This document shows, piece after piece, positions 35,346 to 49,400 of a stretch of 64,000 nt of DNA. The first letter of the stretch is position 1. Each line of letters starts with the position of its first letter. The translations under genes and the position numbers were made by a program. Below the pieces are notes generated by a model. The model saw nothing but the letters and a program-made list of their open reading frames with translations, made no database searches and had not been told where the DNA came from. The stretch is from positions 22,817,724-22,881,723 of the forward strand of contig OZ007582.1 of assembly GCA_963931925.1 (NCBI GenBank). The letters run 5' to 3'. The DNA is from Onchidella celtica. Taxonomy: Eukaryota; Mollusca; Gastropoda; Systellommatophora; Onchidiidae.

Positions 35346-36039
35346 ATACACTAAAAAAAAAAGCTGCACGTATTTTTTCATTCAATTTCCTTCATTAAAG
35401 TTGTCTGTTCAATTCTGAATTACATACAATTACTGGATGAATGAGTTATGGTTTTGCAAGGGATAACGCAATATCTGGAAACAGCTAGTCACTGGAAATT
35501 TGCCTGGCCACCACTGGATAACGAAATGCGAGGAGTTATCATACTGAAACTTGAACACATTGAAGACAAGAAAACTTAACAGGTGCATCGGAAAAGAAAA
35601 AATAGAGAAAGGTGCCTTTTAATTCAGATTTAAACAGATTGTAGTGAGAAACACGAATATGATGTTCAGAATAGTATCTGTCAATACAACAAAAGTAGGC
35701 AGCAAATATTGCTGCTATGTTTTTTGCAGTCTCAGTATTTATTGTTAATTTCAAACATGGTTATCAGCTGACTGGAGTGACAGTGTAAGTGGGCCTCAAA
35801 TAAGTGATTTTACAGTGTATTTCCTACTCAATTATACAGTGCATGTCTCCACAAATGTCTGTCTTTATGGTTCAGATACAATGGATGCCATTTCCATGCC
35901 ACATGAACTTTTTTTTTGTGTGGAGGAAATGGGAGATCTTCTAACAGATTTTTGTAACATGCTCCTATGGGATCCATACCTTTTCCATTCTACCTACATG
36001 TATTCCCCACACTATCCACACAAAAGAACCCAACAGTTT

Positions 36040-36445
36040 TAGCAAGAATGTAGCTGGCACCATGTCAGATTCCACTGAAAAAGTGGACAACCAATTGGAA
36101 ATCCGTATCAGTAAAAGAACGTCTTTGTCATCAGGCTATACGTGTAGGCCATTGTCCCTCCAATCCACCGAGTGCTCCTGAGATGCTATAAACATGCATT
36201 TTGTTTTAACAAAACATCAGATAAATGTTCAGGGCCATGTTAAAAAAATGTTGCTAGAGCTAGCAGGCTGTTAACCATGGTACACATACATACAAAGCAT
36301 GGTTAGCAGCCTGCTAGGCTTAGCAATGACCTACATGTATAGCCTGATAACAAGATGCTCTTTCACTGATCAGGATTTCCAATAAATTTGCTGTCCACTT
36401 TCCAGGTCCAACCATAGTGGAATCTAACATGGTGCTGGCTACATT
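36040..36445. repeat. Foldback element with long imperfect inverted arms
   Basis: The left arm starts at about 36040 (GAATGTAGCTGGCACCATGT) and the right arm ends at about 36445 with its reverse complement. The arms agree through ATTCCACT, AAAGTGGACA, TTGGAAATCC and CAGGCTATAC. The innermost part is a ~31-bp stem (TAGCAGGCTG with GTTAACCATG) around a short loop at about 36275-36292. The left arm has about 110 extra bases. Confidence 0.75.
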
Positions 36446-37758
36446 CTTATGAAAGATATGTATGCACATGGCATGCATTTTTCTTCATCATTTAGAACCT
36501 CTCCAAGAAAATCATGGAAGTAAGTAACCAAATGTTTCCCCAGGCTCAAAAACATTATGAACCTAATATCTTCTTCCATAGTGACATAGTCTTTTTAATC
36601 AATACAACACAACATAAGTTTCACTGCTTTCATTGTTACATGTATAATTGAGACATACATATATATTATATGTATTTTGGTGTGAGAAGAGGGAATGGAA
36701 TGGCAATTTGAAATCATTCCGTTCTCACAAAAGTGAGAAATGAATGGAAAAAGAATCCACTTTGTCTGGGTCCTAATTCAGCTAATAGACTGTATGATTC
36801 TTGTGTCCATGCCTGCCATTTATTTAAACGTCATTATCGTGCTAACAAGGATCACGAAACAATACTGATATTATGCACTGTTAGTGGAATTAATTCTATG
36901 GATAAATAGAAAACAAGGCAAATTTTGATACACCAAGCAGTACAGAACAACTAAGAAATGAAGAGAAAAAAGCAAACTAGATTGCATTTTTTTATGAACA
37001 TACACTATAATTCCAGTGTCTTGTTAACTTGATATAGTTACAATTTAACAATGAAACTCAAAACATAATTCAGACATAACTAAAAGCTTTCAATAAGGTC
37101 TTAAATTTAAGGTCATTAATATACACCTGAACAATGAAGAGATGAACACAGAGCCATCAATGGCATATCAGTGTACCTCACAATATCAGTTTTCCGTCAG
37201 TGCACTCAAAAACACAAATTCTAAACAACTCGATTCAGGTATCTGACACAATCACTGAAATTAGTTTACTGTTTAATGAATAGCTGTCAAAAACTGAATG
37301 AGCATCATCTAATTCACGTAAATTTATATGTCAAGTATAAATCCCATTTGCATTCAACACACTTATCAAAACTGCAAAAAATAGCATGACAATTTACAAA
37401 AATTAGCACATGACACTTTGAAAAAAGTAACACTGCCACTCCTGGCTTAGGCACACATCGGTTGATTTTGATAAGTGGACTGGTTGGATGGTGACATCAC
37501 GCCACTGACTTTCAGTGGGGTTCGCCCAGTTGGCTGCTGCTTGGGGACACACTGAAAATAAATGTGAAGTTGCCATCCAACTATTTAGCAAATCAAAATC
37601 AGCTGGTGTGCACCTAGCTTAAGAAGAGTAGCACATACATACAACATATATATATATATTTTACTTATGACACTGGAATCATTTCTTTAATGGAGATGGC
37701 CTCTTGATGGCTTATTCAAGATAAAATACTATACAAAACAAGAGAATGGCTTGAAGCA

Positions 37759-38041
37759 AAGTCACAATGTGGCAAAAAGAAAAGATTGTTTGTTGCAAAG
37801 CCTTGTTTGAGAAATAATTTATATAGAAATGATATAATAAAATGCAAACGAATTTTTTTTATTGCATCATCACTCAATTATTTCTTATGCAAATGTTCAT
37901 GTTGCGAAGCCTTGCATAAATACTAATATATATAGAAATAATACAATAAAATTCAGAGGAATGCATTTTAGTGTATCCTCTACCATTTCTCACGCAGGGC
38001 TTTGCAAGGTACAACCTTTTCTTTTTGCCACATTTTGACTT
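37759..38041. mobile_element. MITE with ~45-bp inverted ends
   Basis: The left end AAGTCACAATGTGGCAAAAA and its continuation through TTGCAAAGCC reappear inverted at the right end with a few changes. The interior is AT-rich, with an internal near-repeat of ATATAGAAAT and ATAATAAAAT-like phrases. No coding capacity, and the superfamily is not assigned. Confidence 0.7.
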
Positions 38042-38857
38042 ACATGTATTTATGACAGTAGCTGTGAATCTAATTCATTCATTCCGCAGATCCATGTGTT
38101 TAGGCAAGGCAGCACAACATAAATAATTTTTACTTCTAGCCTGGAATATTTTACCCCTGTGGATACAACAAAGTTTTGATTTGCTATTCAACTGCACATG
38201 CAAACTTCAAATACAAGAATGGTGAATAAACAATAAGGAGCAGAAAGAGGGCTTGCTGACCCCATATTTTCAGCACATGGTGCACTCTGTGACTCATCTT
38301 GCATCTTATCCCTATGTAAACATGAAACACTGTCAAGACAATCCATCAAAACCTATCCAACAGGGCCTATAAGCTCAGATGAAGAGTGAAAAAAAAAAAA
38401 GAAACTTTTCAAAATGAAAAATGGTGCTGACAGATTTCTTGAACTGAAACAGAATGAAACTGATCCTAAACTTAAAATGGTAAGGACAGAAATATAGTAA
38501 CTTTCTATAGCTGAAGATGGCTACACAATATTTTTAAAATATAGTTTTTCAAAGTGATCTGCTTTAAATCAGTCTCTGTGCATTTTGTACCAGTATCTTA
38601 AATCTTGCTTATATAGCAGCTGCACAGTTTTAAAGGTCAAACTAGAAAGTTCTTCCACAAAATAAAACTTTCCTTGAAAAACCCAGGAAGTTTAACGCTA
38701 AGGCCATTAATTATCTAGAAAACCAAATCACTTCCATTTCAGCACTGTTATTCTATTTGAATTAAGTTTTTATGGGCCCTTCATGCCCTTTTGGGTAATA
38801 TCTCTTTCTTCAAGCTTGTCTGGGCACTGCAATCGTGCAAATCTGTTTATAATGTAA

Positions 38858-39560
38858 CTAGCTGAGGTCCCCGGCCCTGCCCGGGATAAATCGGTTTGAA
38901 TATTAGTTTCAGTTCTGGGTGATTATTATGGACCTGCTTCATCTTGCCTGTTCCTATTTATTTATTTTATTTTTGTTTGTTTTTAAATAAGTCTTACTGC
39001 TCTGCCTTTGTGAGTTGACACCCTGCGCATCCCGTACAATAGCATGATTTGCGCACGGGTTAGTGTGTTTGATAGTGAACACATTGCAGGAAGTGATAAC
39101 GAAACCTTAAAATGGCGAACCATGACTCGAAATAGATCTAAATGATGGCGAAACAATGAAAAACGAAACGTAGAAGCCTGAACATTTCATAATTTCTAAT
39201 ATAGCCCGCCCATGTTAATTTCTCATTGATAATATGCTGTTGTGCAAAGTTTGAAGCCTGAGTGTGATGCGGTTCCTGAGCCTTAGGTGACCCAACTTAA
39301 ACCAAAACACGGCCTCAGGGGAAAACCTATTTGGAAATGTTGAAAATGGTGTTTTAAAAAGATGATTGAAACTGGTAACAAAACAAATGACTTCATAAAT
39401 TCAGTTTGTACATTTCCACACATTATATCTTCAAAATGAATGTGTAAAAACCTAGTAGATTTTTTAACTACTGAGCACAGAAAGTTTGAACTTTCTACGT
39501 TTAGCCGTTTTTCTATGCATAGGGAAGGACCGCTCCAAGTTGTCCAAATATATATATAGA
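38858..39560. repeat. Dispersed repeat with GC-rich start and TATATATAGATTA end
   Basis: Starts with AACTAGCTGAGGTCCCCGGC and CTGCCCGGGAT, a GC-rich palindromic block in AT-rich DNA, and ends in ATATATATATAGATTACTAC. This start-and-end style is seen in dispersed repeats of many invertebrates. Only one copy is visible here, so the family is not assigned. Confidence 0.35.
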
Positions 39561-40393
39561 TTACTACTTTAGACAGATCACTAAACATAAAACACCTGTG
39601 GTAACTTTAGACCATCTCCACCGCCAACATATTTACACAATGAGGCATGTACATGTAATTCATTTCATGGGGCTGTTTGTGCTGAGAAGAAATTTTTTAG
39701 ATGGTTTCAGGATAATTAACTGCTAGAGGATCAGTTTGACAATTAGTTTATATTATTAAAATACAAATTTGGACTCTTTACTTTGGAACTGAGTCAGTTT
39801 TTCTTCCTTTCTAGCTCATTTCACTCTTTTTGAAGTTCTTCTAGTTAGAATTGGTCATGGTTCACAACAGTAACGACTAAATCTGGAGCACAGACCTGTT
39901 AATCTCATGCTATTAATTCTGTTCTCTTTGTGAGCCCTTCTGTTTTCTGAATTTCAAATGCATCCAAAAAGGAGGATCATGTGGATTGACTTTAAAGCAG
40001 TGTGAGCATATATTTATTAACAATGCAACTTTCTCTTATCACCTATAAACAGTTCAACCTTCTATGATCGGTCTGCAAAAGATTAAACACTCTTAAAATA
40101 AATACTGCACAATAATAAATTGGTTCTTGAAAGGTTTCAGTTTACACTTACAATTGGTGACAATCGTTCACAACTGAGTCAAAGGAAGATAAATTTTAAT
40201 CAAATTTTAGCAGAAAGAAAATGGGACGCTCATAGTATGTGAATATGCAGATGAATGAATATGAAATTCCCTGAAACCGACAACATTAGCTGCACAAGAT
40301 CAATTTACTGAAATACCATCCACATTCTCGCTGAGCCACACACATGATTTTACAATCACACATCCAAAACACATGCTTTTGTCACTGTCTATA

Positions 40394-40482
40394 TCAATCA
40401 TCATCTTGGGTGTCCAAGCGACTCATCTGTTCTCCCATCACCACAGATGCCAAATCCTCTTGGCTGGCTTTTAATCTTTCAC
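40394..40482 (-). CDS. CCDC12: CCDC12 exon 5 and stop
   Basis: The acceptor TGAGCAG completes Arg. Encodes ERLKASQEDLASVVMGEQ and an acidic end, then TGA at 40396-40394. Confidence 0.92.
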
Positions 40483-43400
40483 CTGCTCAGAAAAGGAAAC
40501 AGTGTGAAAGTGTATGAACTGAAAACATTTAGAATGAATAGAATGAATGACATTTCTGAAAACCTGGTCGAAAGCAACAAACTCAAAACTTAAAAACAAT
40601 GATCATTATACCTACTCCACATTCCTGGTTCATTATATGTGGCTGAACATAAGGACAAAATAAACTCTTGGCTCAGACTTTCTAATAACATGTATTCCTT
40701 TACTTTTACAGTTTTAGTGTAATTTGCAGGGATTGGATATGCATGAAACCTGAAAGGCCATCATATACCGTTTCTGCTGTGTTACTTGTGGAACATTACA
40801 CTGGGTAAAGGATTTGCTGAGATAAACATTACCTTTACGTTAAAACAGCCAAGAAATGTTCCCAACTTACGTATTAATTCTGCTATTGCTCTCTGTGTCC
40901 TCCGCTCCAATTTTTCTAGTTTTTTACTGACATCTCTCTTCAGATCCCAGTCTGGTTTGCGTGGTGCTAATGAAGTCAAGTCCTGCGAATGACAGTTTCA
41001 AATCATGAAACACTGCAAACTGGTGACTCCAAAGGCCTGAGATTAATACATGTTAAGACACATTAGAACCTTATACATTTGAGACATGTGTATACACTGG
41101 ATCACATACATGTACAAGAAGTAGCACACCTGAGACCAGTTCAGACACATACTGCTGGTTAAAATGCAGAAAAAAAATAAATAATTTTTTATTACCGAAA
41201 TTCCTGCATTATGTCATCATGCTTTCCTGAGGCTTTGCATACCATAAATTTTTCTTCACCGTCAGATTTTAACCCTCACCCTGCGTAGGGCAGCAAATGC
41301 CTCGCCGCCCATGTTTCCCAAGCGCTCATGCCACACGGACGGCAAAAGTCGGCAAGGTCAAGCTGACCGCGCCAGCCCTATTTTCACGTGTCAGGTCACT
41401 GACCTTTTTGAGAAGTAACCACCATCTTATTGTTCACTGTATCTCTTCTAAATCAAACGCATTGTGACATGGACATGTTAACCAGTGAACCACTGGTCGG
41501 GATCACAAAGACTAAGCTTTCAAAGGCTCTCCCCACACTTTCAAAAGATGTAACATCGACATGCGAACTGTTGCTCAACACATTTGCAATATTATCTCAT
41601 TTTCTCACAAGCTGACCACCATCTGGAGTTGTCTGTAAAGAACCAATCAGAAACAAGCTCTGAAATAATCTTTGCCCCAAATGCCCACATTGGTTTATTA
41701 GTATGTGTCAATCAGGATGAAACCATTTGTGAAGGGCTTGGGAGGGCGTGGCTAGTTATCATGCTTCGTTTTCACGAAAACTACAACTGTCAGTTTGGAA
41801 TCATAAGTCAGATCATTGGTTAGAGACTGACAGATTAAGGTTTTGCTGGTTAATTCATTATCAAGCGTGATAAAGCATAGCAGCGAATATTTTCATACTG
41901 ATCAATAAAAACCGAACCACGTGGACAGCGTGTGTGGTCATCGCATAGCAGCAAGGGTCAGTGACCCCAAATAAGATTCTCCGTGAGTAAGGTCATTGAC
42001 TGGACAGCAGGCTTTACGGGTAGCAGGCGGGGTGAGAGTTAACAGTGCCAGCCCTGCTGCAATGCCATGGGATTTCTATGTTGTCTTTTTAAACAATTTG
42101 TTCATCATCCCAAGCACAGATCTAGCATATAAGACCACCAAGACACCAAAATTTTGACCACAAGTTACATCACCTTGTGAGACGACATAAAAATGAATTG
42201 GGACAGGGAATGTGTTATCTGCATATTTTCACAACTGTCAAAAATGATGTTCAAAACATAATCATTTCAGACCATCTGTTGAATATATTGCTATATACTG
42301 GTACACTGTCACCCTCCAGACCTGCCAACCAAGTTCTGCACTGAAACCCTAGAGGACAATGAAGACGATGGAGACCTAAGATGAACTGGCGAGAGACAGT
42401 CAACTACGATCTTCAGTTGGTCAACAGATGATGGGATGATGCCCGGAGACTTTCTGCTGACGGAAGCGCTCTTTCTGTCTCATGGGCGCCATGATGCCGG
42501 AGCACTTAAGTCTATGTCAGTTGAATATTCCATAATTCCTGATATAATTCATGTACAGGGATTAGGAAGGACACAGGGTGAAAATACAAATTCATTTCTG
42601 ATGATAAGCCAGACTAATACTCACCACTTCTGATACCACATGATCTGTTTTTCCTGCTTCTAACTGGTCTTTAACTGATTCAGTCACTGAAACAGAGGCA
42701 ATTTTGATACATAATAATATATGAGAAACAGGTACATTTGCAATTTGAGACATGCAACTGACTGGGCTTTACTTTATCAATATTTACATTAGGTTTCCAA
42801 AATAACAGTGCACAGATATGAGGGCTATGAACAGTACGATCTTGTAGTCAGAGTCAAATAATACCAAGAGGATGTTAATCAGTCCTCATGTGCATGCCTT
42901 AAACAAAACGCTTCATTCTTTACAAAGACACTCAACTTTCCATTTTCACTCACTAAAAATTAAAATTGCATCTGGTGTGTTTGTTTATTCCATGGCACAT
43001 TAATTAACATATCCTAGGCTCAACATGGTTTCTTCATGGATTTGTCTGTGTGAAATGAGTGCAAACAGCTGAAAAGCATACAGACCAGACAAAACTCACC
43101 GTCAGCCGGCATGACTGGATCTTTCATCTGAGTTTTGAGATTTTCACTCCCTGGTTTGTAACTTCGAAACATTGGTCTGAAAGGAGAACCATAAATCTTT
43201 ATCACAGAAAAAAAAAAGTTACATCTATTTAAATAAATGAAAAGAATCACCATGAGAATTTTCAGAATATCATGGTTTGGACAGCACAAAAAAACCCAAT
43301 CTATCTTGAAATAAATCAATAACAGTGGACACATGCGGAGGGTTATTTGTTTCTTTATCCAACTGAGACTATCCGAAATGGAAATCTGTTAAAAGATAAC

Positions 43401-46400
43401 ATCTGGTCATGACAATAAATGCGTAACTCATGTTAACATAAGTAAAATGATTACTAGAAACTAGGGCCAGCATTAGCGTTATTCAAATCTCTATTCAAAT
43501 CAAAGTAAATCACTGTGTGGTTCATTAGATTTGAATCACCTACGTAAGCTCATGTCATCTGGACAACGGATCACGGTGTGTAAATTAGCTCATTGACACA
43601 ATGAGTGAGTTTCTGCTGCAAGCTCCATGAGCACTCTAGTTATGCTACAATTATTCACTTGTTCTCCAGAAAAAGAAGAAGAAAATCTATCTCACAGGGG
43701 TGAGGTGATGAGGAGGGCAAGACGAGACAGTAAACTGAAATCCCATAGACTACCTAATGGAGCTCTTATTTAGCCTAATCAGCCAGTATGTTCTATTCAA
43801 ATCTATTTATGGAAGGGATTCCAATCACTACAATTACCTTCACACTCTCTTTTTGTTCTTTCACTTTCATTTGTTTTAGCTTTGTGTATGTGTGTGTGTC
43901 ACAAATCCCAGACTGGGAGATGCGATGGTTATAACAGGACAACAATCACGAACGAACAAGTATAACACTTAACAGAACAACCCATCAGACTCACACATTT
44001 ATTAAACATAAATGTAAAGATAAGGATAACAGTGCAATTACATACATACATTATATTCTTCAAGTTAACTGCCGTCCACGGCCTTCTTCAGTAAACACAC
44101 TTCCTCGGGTCCACAACCCGGTAATTACTCTAAAGACACCTCGGCCTCAGCCTCTCCACTCAGGGTCTTAATGACACACTAATATTCTTTCACACCACAG
44201 TCTCTCAATAGTGCCTCCCTATGGCAATACACCTTAGCCTCCTATACACCTCACGTGGCCATAGCACGTTAATATTTCAATTCACATGAATATCTCATTC
44301 GCACAGTAATACATCCATGTCACAATAGCACATCTTAATAGCACATTCACAATCCTATATACATCCCTGTCTGTGGCCAGACTGCCACGACTCATGTGCT
44401 GCGACTGTCCTACACCGACAGCTTCACTCCTGGCCTATGTGTGGCCTTCGGCCCTATGCTGGCCTATCCCCTGTGCTCACCGTAGGCGGCGCTTCGGCCC
44501 GACCCCGGCACCAGTCATCACTGGAAAACACTGTCACAATCTCCCGACTGTTCTCACTTACGTCCGTCCCCTAGGACTTTCTAACTTGTAGTGATAGTAG
44601 TACAGCGCTCTCGCCTCATGCAGACCCCCCCACTCACAACATGCACGCTTTTCATTACCCGTGGGCCGTGGGTTAACTTTACTCTACCCCCTTCCCCCGT
44701 TACTACTGATCCCAGCTCACCCGCTCGTGACAGTGTGCAATTTTTATAATATGAATTCACTTATAAATTTATTTCCACCCCATAATTAAGTCGAGATCAT
44801 GATTTTCTGGAACCACAGTCAAGATTTTCTGATTGATTTTCTGTTTCATGTTAACCACATGGAGGGGGTCCTTATCTCTGGCCTGTTGTTGTTTTCAAGT
44901 AGACGTATTATTTCCTTGTTTTCCGTCCACTAGGTTAGGGTTTAACAATAATGGCAGATCCACAATCTAGGGAGACAATATGAAATTCTCATAGTAAATA
45001 CAATTCACCAGAAAAAGTTATTTTGGTTTTGTTTTTGCAATGCCAGTTTCAGTGATGAATAAATGAAAAAACAACAACAATAACAACAAAAGAAATGTAT
45101 TGTCTTTGTTCCTGTGAAATGTTTTGAAGTAGGCTGAAAATAAAGAGTTTAAACGTATGCCAATTCCTGATATTCACCAGACTCACAATTCTGATATGTG
45201 GCAAATCAGTTTCTGCCCTCACAATCATCTTTTAGGTATGGAAAGTTGTAATTTGCATGCTTAATGAGTTAATTTGCATAAAATGGCAAATAATCATAAT
45301 CATGTTTTTATTCATCCCCTTGAAATGAAAACTGGCACCAAGGGCAAATGAGCTATGAAAAAATATCTCATCTGAGCTTAGTTTTTAGAATCTGAAAATT
45401 TACTACCACTATACCACGGGGTACCATGAACTCGAGGAGTCTGCATTACATTTCTTCTTCTTGACCCATAAAATAACTACCAGTACTATAATGAGTATTG
45501 CTGTATGGAAGTCGCCCAGAGAGTTGATATCTCAGGAATGACCATTTGCACAATTACAGTGGAGTCCATGTAAACTGAAATTTGGTACATGTAATTCAAA
45601 TTTCTGCTGAATCAAGGTGATTTTGAAATGAGTTTTCTTATTTCCTTTCTTTATCTCTATTAAACATTTACTGGTAAATCGAACTGACCGTGTGCATTCA
45701 TCCCCAATGTAACTTCTGACTACCAGCCCTGTGACTGTAAAAACCAGTTTCCGCAAACACGCTGACACAGGCTGTTCCACAACTCTTTATTCTTAGCCCC
45801 CATCGAGGGGGAGGGTAAAGGTGCCAAAATGATGCAATGGGTAGGCTGCAGAGCCTTCCTCTTACATGTCTGTCTGACCAAGCGAGAAACATGCTGCGAA
45901 GGGCGGCAATGGCATGGGTGGGACCCCTGCACGCAGCGTATTCTGCTCCAATGACCAATGTTATCAGCCAACAACACACCTATGCCTGATGGTGCTCGCA
46001 TTATGACCAGTAAATTTATCAATTGCTGACGTAACCAAAACAAGTACAGCCAAGACACAGTATACCACAGAGCATAAATTCCACATAGTAAAACTACGAG
46101 CCTCACAGTGTCTCCATCATGCTCACACAGGGCCATTCTGCTACACACTTTGGTAATGCTCGCTCAGCTATAGAGCATCACATGACTGTATTAATTAAGT
46201 GTAAAAAATATAGTAAGGCTCTGGACGAACAAAGAGCTCACTTACAAGAGGTTCTCAGCACTTCAGTACAGCAAATACATCCTTGCAATGTTTACACATT
46301 CACCACATTACACTTGATGGGGAGTGGGGACAATATGACATTGTTACACTGGAATTCCACGCCATTGATAGCAAGGTGACACAACGAAGACAGTCTTCAG

Positions 46401-49400
46401 ACTTGCATCTGGACACCATAGACGGGAGAATGTCTTTATCGATTGATGAGGTCACACACAATACATGGGGTCAAGATAAAGGCGGGGAACAGAGCTCGGT
46501 GATCAGAACAGTTCTATGAGGCCTAAGCCATTCAATGCTCCTTTTTTGTTTTAACTGCTATGGTGCAGTCACTTCTAAAGAAAAAAATAATCAAAAGATC
46601 TCATCAGAGGTGCCACTTGAGCCAGTTTTTTTTATTGAACTTTTTGTGTGCGCGACTGTTGCAGACAGAAGCGTAACTAGGGAGGTACGGGGGCATGCCC
46701 CCGGGGAAAATACCGGTATTAAAAAATATAGCTTGAAATATTGCGTTTTCAACCATTTTTTTTTACATTTCAACACTACTTTTCATCTAATTTTTTTTTT
46801 CTAAATCAAATTCAGTTATGAACGAGCACAACAGAGTTTCCTGATGTAATTTGCGATCAGAAATATGAACTGCCACTAGTGCAGCTGGGGTCGAAAATTC
46901 TTGTAAAGCAATGTCCCTCTTTAAGAAAGTCATAATGCTAGGTGATGCACCATATATGGAAAAGACTGGGGCTTTTCTTCGGTGCAGGTTTCCATGCTAT
47001 TTGTGGCAGTTACAGCAGTTGGCAGAGATTGAGACATTTTTAAGACCTTTCTGGCTTTGCCCTGATCAATTTTCTTGGAGTGGGTGATAAAAGACTTCTT
47101 CCCACTGGATCCGTAGTTGACTCTGACTTTACAGGTAACACGGTAAGTGATTCCGGACTCCTTCAGCTTTCGAATGTAGTCTGCCATGAATTCACCGTTT
47201 GCATCTTTCTCACCCAAGCCCAGCTGAATTTGTTCTTCACAGATTTGTCTATTTCTTTGATGTTCACTCGTCCAACGCGTTCAACATAATCAATAAAGTG
47301 CAAATCCATGTCTGGCTTTTCATAATAATCTGTTACAGTATGAAATCACTGCTAAATCAACTGAATGTTTGCGTATTGTCAGCCAAATCGAACTGAAGCG
47401 TCCCTTCGGTAAGTGCAAGTAGGCTATTCCTAAAGCGTGCAGGGCCGAGCGAATGTAATTGTACGACTATGAGAGGGTATGAGCAGTTCTTGGGTTCCGA
47501 CAAAAGCGTTTGGATTTCTTCCGTAAAATAATTCATTTGCATTCTGCCATCCGCTCTGGCAATTCCGTTCCGTAAACGACAGCTAGGTATTTTACCGAGA
47601 CTTTATGACTTTTTTTTTTTTTACGGAATTCTGTGATTTTACGGAAAAGTGGCACCTCTGTCTCATGATTCATACAGATTCCTATGCATTTTGTGTGTGT
47701 GTTTGTTTTTGGGGGGTGAGGTCTGAAGGGGATGTAATTACATGTATGTATGGGGCGAACAGCATGACAGTGGTTATTTCTCTGCTCAGAGGTAAGTCGC
47801 ACTGTAATCCAGTTCCCAACCACTTCGAATTATGTGGGCTCCACTGTATTTGGATAAGAAAAAGATACACCTGAGATAAAACATGCCAAAAACAACTAAT
47901 GAGAAAGAATGAGGAATCCCACTTAAATCGATAGGCGGTTTTTCTATTTTAACTCACAATGTTTCCTGTTGCAACAATGGGATGCATTGCAAGTTACCGT
48001 GGAAGGTTCCCGGTTCCCCAACAGATTCAATTTTCAAAATTTTTTCCGCCTATATCATTTTCCTTAGAGTGACAGGAATAGACCTTTACACTAAAGAAGC
48101 CTTTTGTTGCATTTCATGCAAAGTTTCATGGAAATTGGGTAGTAATTTTTTGAGTAATGAAATCAGAAGGGTGATCACTAGCACTGAAAACAATCACGAC
48201 ATCAAAACAAAAGACTGATAGGACCAGTGTCTTTGCTTTATTTGATAACAGAGATGGTTCTAGTTTATCACATACTGATGGTGTATCAGGAACATGGGTG
48301 CCAGCAACGGAGCCATCTGAAACCTGAAAATCACTTTGACCAAATCAGCCAAACCTGAAGTCGCAGGCACTGAGCAACGTAGTGATAAGATAACAGACCT
48401 ACCAACTAAATGACACCTAAATCGCGTACATCAATGCCATATAAAGACAATTTTCAAAAATACATTTATCAGAGAACAAAACACTTGACATGTCACAATA
48501 ACGTACCACAGTTACTAATTATTGGTGCACACCTATAACTTATAACTTTCCTTGTTCATTTAAAATGTGTGACTACAGCAGTTTTTTGTTCTATAAGATG
48601 ATTATTTCCTAGTTAGACCTATATCTGAATGTGGGAAAAATTCTCCAAAAAGTTTGTAAACCATATCACAAAAACTCAAAAGACAATACATGTAACCATG
48701 GCTTTTGTGCATGTTCATTAATTATATTTGTGTCCCTTGAGCCAATAAAATAGATGCTGTTGTCTCCCTTTCAATTCAACACCGCTAAGCTGGCTTTTCT
48801 TTTGCACGGAAGTGGCAACGGAAACGTCAAAAACCCATCAAGTAGTGAAACAGAACTAAGTGTACACGTACAAGGTGGTTTGACGTTTTCGTTTCAGTAA
48901 ACATGAAAACAAGGCTTAAGCAATATGCCGTTTGCTTGACTTTCACTGCTTACGACCCCCCGTGGCTATAATACTAATAGAAGCGCCAGACCTAATCCTA
49001 CACTGCTATAGGGCAGCCTCATTCACGATTGACGTATAAGTGCCGTTTATTGGACTGAATGAAGTGAAATCCGACTATGCCAATGATATTGATGCCGGAA
49101 AACCACAGACTAATAAAATACCCAGACTGGATGAGCCCACTGTGTGACGTCACAAAACAGCGAAAGGTCATGAACCATCCGCCACATTAGGTTTACGGTT
49201 GCGACCGACGCTTCAGCATAGCTACAATGCAGCGGTCGCTAAAAGTCCATACGGTCATCATTTATAACAATAAAAAAAAGAGGCAGCTGTAAACAATAAA
49301 ATGAAAGGATAGGCAAGTTAATGCATTATTAATAGGCCTGCATGTACAACCAGTCTTGACAAATTAAAAGAAAATTCTACTGCAGATAGAACTAGAATCG

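Larger units (their letters stand above)
35346..40393. other. Intergenic DNA between the NRF-like gene and CCDC12
   Basis: The two genes converge here. Apart from the foldback (36040-36445), a MITE (37759-38041) and a dispersed repeat (38858-39560), I see only AT-rich sequence. A TTTATT at 40013-40018 could be the CCDC12 poly(A) signal on the - strand. Confidence 0.5.
45557..47846. mobile_element. TA-flanked DNA element (Tc1/mariner or pogo-like), heavily altered
   Basis: The ends CAGTGGAGTCCA and, reversed, CAGTGGAGCCCA each abut a TA dinucleotide (45555-45556 and 47847-47848), the target duplication of this superfamily. No transposase frame is readable. A hAT element (46605-47660) lies inside. 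The two ends could belong to separate copies. Confidence 0.45.

Noticed and set aside
40786-40992. Plus-strand 68-codon frame
   Set aside because: It is the antisense of CCDC12 exon 4.
45698-46148. 142-codon minus-strand frame
   Set aside because: Runs through the TA-flanked repeat, overlaps another frame on the same strand, and shows no family motif.
46119-46519. Open frames between the TA-flanked element end and the hAT element
   Set aside because: No transposase motif (no DDE/D context) could be found in any frame.
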